A stretch of 24,603 bases of DNA from an uncultured Anaerolineaceae bacterium. GTDB lineage: Bacteria > Chloroflexota > Anaerolineae > Promineifilales > Promineifilaceae. The notes under the pieces were generated by a model that was given only the letters and a program-made list of their open reading frames with translations, was not told the origin of the DNA and ran no database searches. Both the position numbers and the translations under genes were made by a program. Shown piece after piece: positions 1 to 6,462 of this stretch. The stretch's first letter is position 1, and each line of letters starts with the position of its first letter. The stretch covers positions 1 through 24,603 of the forward strand of contig CALBTC010000303.1 in the NCBI GenBank assembly GCA_937967805.1, read 5' to 3'.

Positions 1-53
1 GGTGGTACATCTTGGCCGTGCATAGGTGGCACATTATAGGGTGTTAAGTGACA
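1..53. mobile_element. Probable insertion-sequence end (IS21-like), partial
   Basis: Three related words, GTGGTACAT at 2-10, GTGGCACAT at 26-34 and GTGACACCAT at 48-57, recur at 24 and 22 bp spacing. Read on the minus strand the stretch begins TGTCACTTAACACCC from position 53. Multiple short terminal repeats behind a TGT tip are typical of IS21-family ends. Integrase homology begins right after it, at about 55, so the element end and the truncation point coincide. The transposase would lie left of the window and is not seen. The family assignment is from memory of end structure; another IS family is possible. Confidence 0.35.
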
Positions 54-78
54 CCATCAAAAACGGCATCCAGTAGAG

Positions 79-909
79 ATGGGCCGAGACGAAATTGAAT
101 CGTTTCTCACCCACCTTGCAGTCGAAGGCAATGTGGCGGCTTCAACCCAAAACCAGGCGCTAAGCGCGCTGTTGTTTTTGTACAATGAAGTGTTGCGTAA
201 ACCATTGGATTTTGTTGAAGTAACATGGGCAAAAAAGCCAGTTCGCCTCCCTGTTGTCCTGACTAAAGCAGAGGTAAGCGCAGTGATCGCGCACCTTTCA
301 GGGATATCTTTGCTCATTGTGCAGCTTTTATATGGCAGTGGCTTGCGCTTGACCGAATGTCTGCGGCTGCGCGTACAAGATGTGGATTTTGGCCAAAAAA
401 TTCTGTTTGTGCGTGATGGCAAAGGGCAGAAAGATCGGACGACAACTTTTCCAGAGGCCGTTGTTGCGCCAATGCAGTCTCATCTTCACAGTGTAAAACA
501 GCTTCATCATGAAGATTTGCAGCAAGGGTTTGGTTACGCACCACTTCCAACTGCTTTGTCTAGAAAATACCCAAACGCAGAAACCGAATGGCTGTGGCAA
601 TTTGTGTTTCCATCTGCTAATTTGTCAAAAAATCCGCGTGGAAAAGACGATAAGCTATACCGTTATCATTTACACGAAAGTACGGTGCAGCGGTCGGTTA
701 GGCGAGCTGCCAAATTGGCGAAAATTGGCAAGCGTGTCACACCGCATACGTTTCGGCACAGCTTTGCCACGCATTTGCTAGAATCTGGCTACGATATTCG
801 CACGATTCAGGAGCTGCTGGGTCACAAAGATGTAAAAACAACAATGATCTACACCCATGTGGCCAATCGTGGTGTATTGGGCGTACGCAGTCCCCTGGAT
901 GAGTTGTAG
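79..909 (+). CDS. intI: Integron integrase (IntI-type tyrosine recombinase), 5'-truncated remnant
   Basis: Site-specific recombinase that would insert and excise gene cassettes at attI/attC. The catalytic residues are all visible: Arg90 (GSGLR), Lys115/118 (DGKGQKDR), His223 and Arg226 ([10 protein letters not shown]), His249 (LLGHKD) and nucleophile Tyr258 (TMIYTH). The insert that separates IntI from XerC/D is present around residues 150-180 ([21 protein letters not shown]). IntI proteins are usually about 320-340 aa; this frame has 276, and the ATG at 79 corresponds to an internal Met. Homology continues upstream of it in frame (HQKRHPVE, 55-78) and then meets a TGA at 49-51. About 55 N-terminal residues of the core-binding domain are therefore missing, apparently cut by an IS end, so the protein is probably inactive. 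The stop abuts the stop of the convergent next gene. GC is visibly lower than downstream and the ACGGCCGT octamer is absent, suggesting transfer. Confidence 0.88.
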   Translation: MGRDEIESFLTHLAVEGNVAASTQNQALSALLFLYNEVLRKPLDFVEVTWAKKPVRLPVVLTKAEVSAVIAHLSGISLLIVQLLYGSGLRLTECLRLRVQDVDFGQKILFVRDGKGQKDRTTTFPEAVVAPMQSHLHSVKQLHHEDLQQGFGYAPLPTALSRKYPNAETEWLWQFVFPSANLSKNPRGKDDKLYRYHLHESTVQRSVRRAAKLAKIGKRVTPHTFRHSFATHLLESGYDIRTIQELLGHKDVKTTMIYTHVANRGVLGVRSPLDEL

Positions 910-1815
910 CTATATTTGTGACGATGCACCCTCGGTGATTACGGCCGTTATCCTCCGCCGTGTTCCTTCTTTAATATCGGCCGTTTTCAGTGCCGCCAGC
1001 AAATCATCTACGTCAACACACGGTTTTTCACCCGCCCAGACCCGGTGCGCCAGCGGCAGCCAGACATCCAGGAAAGCTTCGGCCAAGGCTGGTGCGGGGT
1101 AAATTTCACGCAGGTAAGTTTTATGCAGGGCGGCAAGATCGGTGGAGAGAATAGAACGGCCGTAAACCATAAAATTCTTCGTAAACCCGGCGTCAATATC
1201 GGTTTGGGGCGTGTACGGCCGTTCCGGGTCGGCTAAATTGACGTGGCTGATGTGGCAACGGCCGTCTTTCAGCAAAAACAGCAACGCCACGGTTTGAATC
1301 ACCTGCTGCTGGAACGGATTGCCGGAAGCAATCGCGCCCGCGTTCACCGCCACAATCCCATCCTGTTCAAAAATCAGGGGCAAATGCCAATGCCCAAAAT
1401 GCACCAGCCGGGCTCCGGCCGATTTGGCCCGGGCAATCGAGCGCAGCAGCCCTTCGCGCAGGTTACCGCTGCGCCGCGAATGCAGTTCATCAACCCGATT
1501 AGCGTAATGGCTGTGCCAGATCAACAATCTCTGTCCTGCAACAACTACAACTTGCTGGTCCGGCAGCTCCCGTTCGGCAGCCGCGCTGTCATCGTTGCCG
1601 TGCACGGCGATGATGGGAGCCAGCCGGCTCAATTCGTCCAGCACCCACAGGGCGCCAACATCCCCCGCGTGAAAAATCAGGTCCACGTCGGCGAAAATTT
1701 GGGAAACGGCCGTGGGCATTTTGGCCCAGCGCTGCGGCATATGTGTGTCAGAAATTAGTCCAATGGTGGTGACAACCTCGGTGGGATCAATTGTTGATGG
1801 CAAATAATTGTTCAT
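910..1815 (-). CDS. Calcineurin-like metallophosphoesterase, YfcE/MJ0936-type, with C-terminal extension
   Basis: Predicted cytoplasmic metal-dependent phosphodiesterase or phosphatase; the substrate is unknown. Two-metal site motifs appear in order: Asp23-x-His25 (ISDTH), Gly51-Asp52 (HAGDVG), Gly-Asn74-Asp-Asp (HGNDD), His101 (IWHSH) and Gly-His142-x-His144 (FGHWH). The catalytic fold occupies residues 17-195. YfcE-type enzymes are normally about 160-185 aa, so the last roughly 100 residues (YTPQTDID onward, ending in a helical stretch rich in Ala and Leu) are an extension I do not recognise. The start at 1815 leaves a 16-residue lead before the first strand; no strong Shine-Dalgarno is seen. 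It is convergent with the truncated integrase, the two stop codons being directly adjacent with no terminator between. Five ACGGCCGT octamers lie inside the gene. Confidence 0.85.
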   Translation of the reverse strand: MNNYLPSTIDPTEVVTTIGLISDTHMPQRWAKMPTAVSQIFADVDLIFHAGDVGALWVLDELSRLAPIIAVHGNDDSAAAERELPDQQVVVVAGQRLLIWHSHYANRVDELHSRRSGNLREGLLRSIARAKSAGARLVHFGHWHLPLIFEQDGIVAVNAGAIASGNPFQQQVIQTVALLFLLKDGRCHISHVNLADPERPYTPQTDIDAGFTKNFMVYGRSILSTDLAALHKTYLREIYPAPALAEAFLDVWLPLAHRVWAGEKPCVDVDDLLAALKTADIKEGTRRRITAVITEGASSQI

Positions 1816-1939
1816 CGGGCAATTTTAAAGAAAAATCGAAATTGCCCAAACTGGCTGTCGATCTGGCTGCCGATTGTTCGTCGTTTAGTTAGAACGGCGC
1901 AATTTTGCGTCAAATACATTCCCAAAAGGAGAAAGAATC

Positions 1940-2257
1940 ATGACAGAATTTGTATTAGTGTACACCGGCGGCAGCTATCCCGAGACTGAAGAAGAAAATG
2001 CCCAAATCATGGAAGCGTGGGGTGCCTGGATGGGCAGCCTGGGCGACGCCCTGGTAAATGGCGGCAATCCCTTTACACCACAAGCCAAAACAATTTCGCC
2101 CGATGGCGTCGTGGCCGATGGGGCTGTTGGCACGCCGGCCACCGGTTACTCTGTGATCAAGGCCGATTCGCTGGATGAAGCCGTAACCCTGGCCAAAGGG
2201 TGTCCGCATTGGCGCCACGGTGGCCACATTTCGGTGTATGAAACGTTCCAAATGTAA
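1940..2257 (+). CDS. YCII-related (YciI-like/DGPF) domain protein
   Basis: A 105-residue protein that is a single YCII-type alpha/beta domain: N-terminal strand MTEFVLVYTGG, helix with EEENAQIMEAWGAWMGSLG, central GYSVIKADSLDEAVTLAKGCPH and the closing strand HISVYETFQM. The pattern GY-x-x-I-x-A-x-S-x-x-E-A-x-x-x-A-x-x-C-P is characteristic of the small YciI-like proteins often found next to ECF sigma factors. No sigma factor is present here. The biochemical role is not established; some family members have a His/Asp pair proposed to be catalytic. An excellent ribosome binding site (AAAAGGAGA, 1924-1932) fixes the ATG at 1940. It is a single-gene unit, divergent from the metallophosphoesterase across a 124 bp gap and convergent with the nucleotidyltransferase. 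Confidence 0.88.
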   Translation: MTEFVLVYTGGSYPETEEENAQIMEAWGAWMGSLGDALVNGGNPFTPQAKTISPDGVVADGAVGTPATGYSVIKADSLDEAVTLAKGCPHWRHGGHISVYETFQM

Positions 2258-2381
2258 ATTTCACCCGGAGAAGTGGTAGGGGCAAGGCGTTTGGTTGCTA
2301 CCCTGGCAAAACGTGCCAACAACCCTCCAAACTTCTCGTACATTTGTTCCACGAACCATTTGGTTATTTGAGCAATTGGCC

Positions 2382-2436
2382 GAGGCAGGTGGGAATCAGG
2401 TTTCGGTGAATGGCCAAAATTTTAGCCACCTGCCTC
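2382..2436. repeat. Inverted repeat with 33-nt loop at a 3' gene end
   Basis: GAGGCAGGTGG at 2382-2392 is matched perfectly by CCACCTGCCTC at 2426-2436. The right arm lies in the last codons of the minus-strand nucleotidyltransferase. On the minus-strand transcript no U-run follows the stem, so a classical intrinsic terminator is not supported. The rest of the 164 bp gap between the two convergent genes (2258-2421) holds further short self-complementary words (GAGAAGT at 2268-2274 with ACTTCTC at 2331-2337) but no gene. Confidence 0.5.
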
Positions 2437-3156
2437 TCCCCTACCGGGGTGCCATTCGGCGGGGGCGGGCTGCCGCAGTCCAAATAATTTGTATCCATCC
2501 TGCACCATCCGGTTAATGACGGTGGGCAGTTCATATTCGCCTCGGGGGGAGGCGGTAAGCTCAGAGAGATAACTACAAATTTGCGGCGGCACAATGTAGA
2601 TCAGTGAGGCGCCGACCTGGCTGGGGGCCTGCCCGGTGGCCGGTTTTTCCACCACCTCAGCAATGGTGCCGTCGGCGGCAAAGCGCACGCTGCTGCGCTG
2701 GCTCAGTTCCGCTTCCGGCAGCGCCTTCAGGCTCACGGCCAGCGGCGTGCCGGCTTCCAGATAGACAGCGTGTAAGGCCTGCAAATAATCAGGTGGCAAG
2801 ATGTAATCGGCGGCCACGATGACCGTGGGGGCATCGATAAAATCGGCGGCAAGCTGCACGGCCGTTGCTGTGCCATTCAACACCCCCTGCCGCACAAAAC
2901 AAGCGCTCAAACCCCAGGCATTGCCATCGCCGACAAACGCTTCAATTTGCTCAGCCAGGTAATGTATGATGAGACAAACATCAGAGACGCCCATGTTAGC
3001 CAGGGCGGTGAGCGTGGTGTGCAAGAGGGGACGGCCGTGCCACAGCAGCAACGGTTTGGGCGTGTGATCGGTATACGGCCGTAGTCTCTTCCCTCGCCCC
3101 GCGGCCAACACAATCGCCTTTTTCACTTCACGGGAATCACCGTTGAGGGAGTTCAT
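2422..3156 (-). CDS. Sugar-phosphate nucleotidyltransferase (NTP_transferase family)
   Basis: Predicted enzyme making an activated NDP-sugar from a sugar 1-phosphate and an NTP. The N-terminal Rossmann-like core shows the nucleotide-binding signature LAAGRGKRLRPYT (residues 17-29), the lysine-containing KPLL (34-37), GVLNGTATAV (91-100) contacting the base or sugar, and the metal-binding Asp117 in IVAADYI. EVVEKP follows at about 160 as in GlmU/RmlA/GalU-type enzymes. At 244 aa it consists of the catalytic domain only, with no left-handed beta-helix acyltransferase domain, so it resembles stand-alone RmlA/MurNAc-1-P uridylyltransferase-like proteins. The specific sugar cannot be assigned. The start at 3156 is the ORF choice; a GTG at residue 11 is an alternative. 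It lies downstream of the HAD gene on the same strand, 53 bp apart, with a 7-bp-period repeat between. Confidence 0.82.
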   Translation of the reverse strand: MNSLNGDSREVKKAIVLAAGRGKRLRPYTDHTPKPLLLWHGRPLLHTTLTALANMGVSDVCLIIHYLAEQIEAFVGDGNAWGLSACFVRQGVLNGTATAVQLAADFIDAPTVIVAADYILPPDYLQALHAVYLEAGTPLAVSLKALPEAELSQRSSVRFAADGTIAEVVEKPATGQAPSQVGASLIYIVPPQICSYLSELTASPRGEYELPTVINRMVQDGYKLFGLRQPAPAEWHPGRGEAGG

Positions 3157-3179
3157 AGCGTGCTTAAATGATGCGAGAG

Positions 3180-3235
3180 GATTACCGATTACCGACCACT
3201 GTTTACTGCTTACTGCTTACTGACAACCGGCTGCC
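3180..3235. repeat. Heptanucleotide tandem array A
   Basis: Eight consecutive 7-bp units in strict register: GATTACC, GATTACC, GACCACT, GTTTACT, GCTTACT, GCTTACT, GACAACC, GGCTGCC. All start with G, and most share an AC dinucleotide at positions 5-6. The array runs into the last codons of the HAD gene, whose stop codon is within the fifth unit. Similar arrays occur at 3950-4019 and 16607-16676. Confidence 0.7.
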
Positions 3236-3944
3236 AACCCGCCGCCAGCAGCACGTACAAATCCTGCAGCGACGTGCCACGATGGCTGGGGGTTTTGTCG
3301 GGCGTCACGGCATCTGCCGGGGCCAGCCAGTAGGTATGGATGCCCACGCTGTGAGCCGGCACAATGTCATTTGCCCAATCATTACCCACCATGAGTGTGT
3401 TCTCCGGGGCACATTCTATCTTTTCCAAAATTTCGGTGTAGTAGGCCGGTGATGGCTTGGTAGCGTGCATGTTTTCGTAGGCGGTTACCAGGGCAAAGTC
3501 GTATGCCTCAACCGGGAGCCCGGCCCAGGCCAGCCGGGCTTCGATAGCCACCAGCGGGAAAAGCGGGTTGGTGGCGATAACCACGTCCAGATTTTTGTCC
3601 AGGCACAATTTAACCAGCTTGGCGGCAAACGGCCGTCTCACTGTGCGCGACTCCAGCTGCAAAAATTGATTCCGGTAAAACTGGTCAAAAACCGCTTCCA
3701 TCTTCTGGCCGTCCAGCCCGGTGCGCTGGGCAAAAAGCCGCCAAAACACATCCCGGTTGGACAACGATGAATCGTCATTTTGGACCATCGCCTGCGTGCA
3801 GGTCACCAACTCCGTCAAAAACTGCTCACGGGGCATAAATTGCGTCGCGTACTCACCCAATAAAGAAAAATAGCCGGGCAGGAAATTGTCCATATCATTG
3901 CCCAGTAGCGTATCGTCTAAATCAAAGAGAATGGCTTGAATCAT
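3210..3944 (-). CDS. HAD-superfamily hydrolase (subfamily IA type phosphatase)
   Basis: Cytoplasmic phosphatase or phosphonatase-like hydrolase of unknown substrate. All four HAD motifs are visible: motif I DLDDT with nucleophile Asp8 and acid/base Asp10, motif II Thr125 (IATNP), motif III Lys163 (ATKPSP) and motif IV GNDWANDI with Asp189 and Asp193. A helical cap lies between residues 15 and 100, as in subfamily IA. The length, 244 aa, is normal. The start at 3944 places motif I at the very N-terminus as expected; no good Shine-Dalgarno is seen. The gene is bracketed by heptanucleotide arrays on both sides (3180-3235 overlapping its 3' end and 3950-4019 just upstream), so its last five or so residues (VVSKQ) are encoded by repeat DNA. 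Confidence 0.87.
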   Translation of the reverse strand: MIQAILFDLDDTLLGNDMDNFLPGYFSLLGEYATQFMPREQFLTELVTCTQAMVQNDDSSLSNRDVFWRLFAQRTGLDGQKMEAVFDQFYRNQFLQLESRTVRRPFAAKLVKLCLDKNLDVVIATNPLFPLVAIEARLAWAGLPVEAYDFALVTAYENMHATKPSPAYYTEILEKIECAPENTLMVGNDWANDIVPAHSVGIHTYWLAPADAVTPDKTPSHRGTSLQDLYVLLAAGWQPVVSKQ

Positions 3945-3949
3945 GTTTT

Positions 3950-4019
3950 GTGGTTAGTGGCGAGTGGATAGTCAGCAAGTGAAACAGGTTGCCACGTTTC
4001 ACTTCTCACTTTTTACTCT
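3950..4019. repeat. Heptanucleotide array B with central hairpin
   Basis: Left side in register: GTGGTTA, GTGGCGA, GTGGATA, GTCAGCA (3950-3977). Right side: TCACTTC, TCACTTT, TTACTCT (3999-4019), i.e. the same kind of unit in inverted orientation. In the centre AAGTGAAAC (3977-3985) pairs perfectly with GTTTCACTT (3996-4004) around a 10-nt loop. It lies between the Cys-rich gene (stop at 4026) and the HAD gene (start at 3944), both on the minus strand. Confidence 0.6.
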
Positions 4020-4025
4020 CAAGTG

Positions 4026-4373
4026 TTATTTGTCAAGATTATCAAACAGGTCCGGCAGACCCGGTTTCTCGCGGGCACATTCGGGGCAGCCCACCTGCGG
4101 CTTGGCCACGTCAATCAAATGCTTGCTGCAAAATGCCTTTACCGTCACGCGCCGGTTCAACCCTAAAAAGCCTTTCTCGACGGTCGCTTCCAAAACCAGG
4201 TTGGGGTTGTTGTTGGCCAGCAAAATATCCGGCACGGGGCATTTGCTGCAATCAGACGGCCGCCACGGTTCTGAACGGGGATTGCCCATGATCAGGCGGC
4301 ACTCTTGCTCCGAACGGCCGCGATGGAAATTTTGGTAATAAAACCGGCACTCTTTTCCGGCAGGTGTTTTCAT
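4026..4373 (-). CDS. Small cysteine-rich protein, probable zinc binder, function unknown
   Basis: A 115-residue protein I cannot assign to a named function. It contains seven cysteines: Cys9, Cys25, Cys42-x-x-Cys45, Cys82 and Cys96-x-x-Cys99, plus several histidines (His17, His85). Two CxxC knuckles separated by about 50 residues, with the middle segment LVLEATVEKGFLGLNRRVTVKAFC forming predicted strands, suggest a zinc-ribbon-like or iron-sulfur fold. There is no signal peptide or membrane segment. A ribosome binding site (GAGG, five bases before the ATG on the minus strand) supports the start at 4373. It is the first gene of a possible minus-strand run with the HAD phosphatase and the nucleotidyltransferase. 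The 262 bp upstream (4374-4635) is AT-rich, without a recognisable gene. Confidence 0.65.
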   Translation of the reverse strand: MKTPAGKECRFYYQNFHRGRSEQECRLIMGNPRSEPWRPSDCSKCPVPDILLANNNPNLVLEATVEKGFLGLNRRVTVKAFCSKHLIDVAKPQVGCPECAREKPGLPDLFDNLDK

Positions 4374-4635
4374 AAAGCCTCACAATATAACAGGTCGCTA
4401 ACCATTATCGTTAATTCTGCTAATTGTTCAACCAACCAGGCACAATAATCATTTGCATCTCAGCCAGGTGACTTTTATCCATAAGAAATGCTTAGGAATG
4501 TCAATAGCTTTTCCCTATCTAAACCGGTATCTTTCTCTAAATTTGCTCGGAAACTGCACTTAAAAGCATGGAGCTGTTTGGGAGTTTCCTGGGAAATGTT
4601 GATAGTCACATTTACAAATTCGGAGGATCACAAGT

Positions 4636-5112
4636 ATGAAAATGAGATCGCTCATTTTGTTTTTAATGCTGCTGTTGAGCGTGGCAGCCTGCGCTTCAAC
4701 ACCGGCCGAGGACCCGCTGGCGGCTGTGGAAGAGCCGGGCGTTGTCACGGTCTTTAAAACCCCTACCTGAGGCTGCTGCGGCGATTGGAGCGCCCACCTG
4801 GAGGAGCACGGCTTCACCGTGGTGGAAAAAGGGGTCAACAACCTGGTTGAGGTAAAAAATCGTTACCAGGTGCCCACATCGCTCTACTCTTGCCATACGG
4901 CCGTCGTGGACGGCTATATCGTAGAAGGACATGTACCGGCGGCAGAAGTGAGCCGCCTATTGACAGAAAAACCGGATGTGGTGGGCATCGGCGTACCCGG
5001 CATGCCCATCGGCTCGCCCGGCATGGAAACGCCAGGCGCGGCGCCAGAGGCATACGAGGTGTTTACATTTAATGAAGCAGGGGAAACGGCCGTTTACGCC
5101 ACCTACCCTTAA
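4636..5112 (+). CDS. DUF411 metal-binding lipoprotein with in-frame TGA (candidate selenoprotein)
   Basis: DUF411 proteins are small periplasmic or surface proteins linked to copper and other heavy-metal handling, with the conserved motif PTCGCC-x-x-W. Here the ATG at 4636, eight bases after a GGAGG ribosome binding site (4622-4626), opens a frame of 158 codons ending in TAA at 5110-5112. It is interrupted once, by TGA at codon 45 (4768-4770), exactly where the first motif cysteine belongs: PT-TGA-GCCGDW. Cys47, Cys48 and Trp51 are intact. Everything after the TGA is conserved family sequence in the same frame: HLEEHGF, the SCHTAVVDGYIVEGHVPA block and GVPGMPIGSPGME. The N-terminus is a lipoprotein signal with lipobox SVAAC (Cys19). 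A GC stem GGCG/CGCC (4780-4783 with 4791-4794) with loop ATTGGAG follows the TGA and could be a short SECIS. Alternatives are a TGC-to-TGA nonsense mutation, a sequencing error, or restart at GTG 4819. TGA is an ordinary stop elsewhere in the window. Confidence 0.72.
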
Positions 5113-5139
5113 TCCTACCCAAAACGACGCTTGAAGAGA

Positions 5140-5169
5140 AAGGCGGTTCAGTGATGAACCGCCTTTTTT
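5140..5169 (+). terminator. Rho-independent terminator of the DUF411 gene
   Basis: AAGGCGGTTC (5140-5149) pairs perfectly with GAACCGCCTT (5156-5165) around loop AGTGAT, followed by a T-run at 5164-5169. It begins 27 bp after the stop and separates the DUF411 gene from the LacI regulator. Confidence 0.92.
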
Positions 5170-5250
5170 CATGCCACGTTGTCGCTCCCGGCAAAATTCG
5201 CAAGAAAAGGAGCAGTTGCTTTACAAAGTTGACCAATAGCAGTAGCATAG

Positions 5251-5278
5251 TGTGACTGGTCACATGACCGGTCACACA
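5251..5278. promoter_or_regulatory. Two adjacent LacI-family operator palindromes
   Basis: TGTGACTGGTCACA (5251-5264) and a second palindrome TGACCGGTCA (5265-5274, flanked on the right by CACA) lie with centres 12 bp apart, so the block reads both as a tandem repeat and as a near-perfect larger palindrome. The central CG/TG flanked by TGAC half-sites is typical of LacI/PurR-type operators. The block ends about 20 bp before the regulator's ATG, indicating autoregulation. A TTGACC at 5229-5234 could be the -35; the -10 region would then overlap the operators. No copy is seen upstream of the transporter genes. Confidence 0.7.
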
Positions 5279-5298
5279 AGCAGGTACCAGGAGGCTTC

Positions 5299-6306
5299 AT
5301 GGCTCGGTCTTCCATCACCATTCGGGATGTTGCGGCGGAGGCGGGTGTTTCACACCAGACCGTGTCGCGCGTGATCAATGACAACGAACGCGTCAGTCCC
5401 GAAACCCGGGCCAGGGTTGAAGCCGCCATTGAGAACCTGGGCTATAGACCCAGCGCCATCGCCCGCTCCATGGCCAAAGGGCGCACCGGCATCCTCGCCT
5501 GCATCGCCCCGAACCTCACCGACTACACCTTTGCCCGCATCATTCAAGGCGCCGAGCAAGAAGCGCGCCAACACGGCTTCTTTTTACTGTCCGCCTCGGC
5601 CCCGGATGAAGAAATCTTTACCGCTCTGATCGAACAGTTGGTGCCCAGCCGCCAGACCGAAGGCATCATGGTCATTAATCCGTATGCCGACGGCCGTTTT
5701 AACCACCTCCCCGAACAATTTCCCGTCGTCTTTGCCGGCGCCCGCCCCCGCGAGGACGCTGTCAACTCGGTGGCGCTGGATGACGTCTCGGCCGGCCGGA
5801 TTGCCACAATCCATTTGCTGGAGCAAGGGCACCGCCACATTGCCACCATCACCGGCCGCATGGTGGAAGATTGCGCTCAGGACCGGCTGGCCGGCTACCA
5901 GCAGGCACTCCAGGCTCAAGGGTTGCCCCAGCCGCCCGAATTTGTCGTTGAAGGGGATTGGCAAGCGGGCTCCGGCTTCGCTGCCCTGCACCAGCTGATG
6001 CAGCTCGCCACGCCGCCCACCGCCATTTTTGTGCAAAACGACCAGATGGCCGCCGGGGTGCTGCGCGCCGCCAACGATCTGAATGTGGCCGTGCCGGAAC
6101 AGTTATCGCTCATCGGCATTGATGACATCCCGATGGCCACGTACCTGTCTCCGCCGCTCACCACGCTGCGCCAGGATTTTGCCGAAATCGGCCGTTTGGC
6201 GGCCCAACTGTTGATTGACGGCGTGAGCCGGCCGGCCACAAAACAGCAACATTTAACGCTGCCCGCCTCGCTGATCCTGCGGGATTCAACGATGCCGCCG
6301 GTGTAG
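5299..6306 (+). CDS. LacI-family transcriptional regulator
   Basis: A DNA-binding repressor or activator responding to a sugar, presumably controlling itself and the adjacent galactoside-uptake genes. The N-terminal helix-turn-helix is classical (ITIRDVAAEAGVSHQTVSRVI, residues 6-26, given here by position), followed by the hinge helix PSAIARSMAKGRT (51-63). Residues 64-335 form a periplasmic-binding-protein-like effector domain with family landmarks GILACIAPNLTDYTFARI, the subdomain crossover near VALDDVSAGRIATIHLL, FVQNDQMAAGVLRA and SLIGIDDIPMA. The length of 335 aa is normal. The start at 5299 is fixed by AGGAGG (5290-5295). Two operator-like palindromes lie directly upstream. It is followed after 156 bp by the solute-binding protein gene on the same strand, so it is the probable local regulator of the locus. 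Confidence 0.94.
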   Translation: MARSSITIRDVAAEAGVSHQTVSRVINDNERVSPETRARVEAAIENLGYRPSAIARSMAKGRTGILACIAPNLTDYTFARIIQGAEQEARQHGFFLLSASAPDEEIFTALIEQLVPSRQTEGIMVINPYADGRFNHLPEQFPVVFAGARPREDAVNSVALDDVSAGRIATIHLLEQGHRHIATITGRMVEDCAQDRLAGYQQALQAQGLPQPPEFVVEGDWQAGSGFAALHQLMQLATPPTAIFVQNDQMAAGVLRAANDLNVAVPEQLSLIGIDDIPMATYLSPPLTTLRQDFAEIGRLAAQLLIDGVSRPATKQQHLTLPASLILRDSTMPPV

Positions 6307-6371
6307 AAACGGCCGTTAACCAACCCTGACAAAAAATCTAACAATTGAACCAAAAAAATCAACAAACTTTG

Positions 6372-6383
6372 AAGGAGGTGATC
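6372..6383 (+). promoter_or_regulatory. Orphan perfect Shine-Dalgarno sequence in the transporter leader
   Basis: AAGGAGGTGATC is a 12-base complement to the usual 3' tail of bacterial 16S rRNA, but no ATG, GTG or TTG occurs at normal spacing after it; the only in-frame short frame starts within the element itself. The true ribosome binding site of the next gene (AGAGGAGAGAG, 6446-6456) is about 75 bases further on. It could be a standby site, a decayed leader peptide start, or chance. Confidence 0.45.
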
Positions 6384-6462
6384 GCATCAACCAAATTTTT
6401 AGACAAACAATTCCGCAAAACAATATCCAAGATTTATTAATCGACAGAGGAGAGAGATTTAA

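Noticed and set aside
3180..3235. CRISPR array
   Set aside because: The repeated unit is only 7 bp, directly tandem with no spacers, and no cas genes are present.
4768..4770. Reassignment of TGA to an amino acid throughout the genome (alternative genetic code)
   Set aside because: TGA is used as a normal stop for the GH42 gene (15417-15419) and for pyrH (23575-23577), and tryptophan codons elsewhere are TGG.
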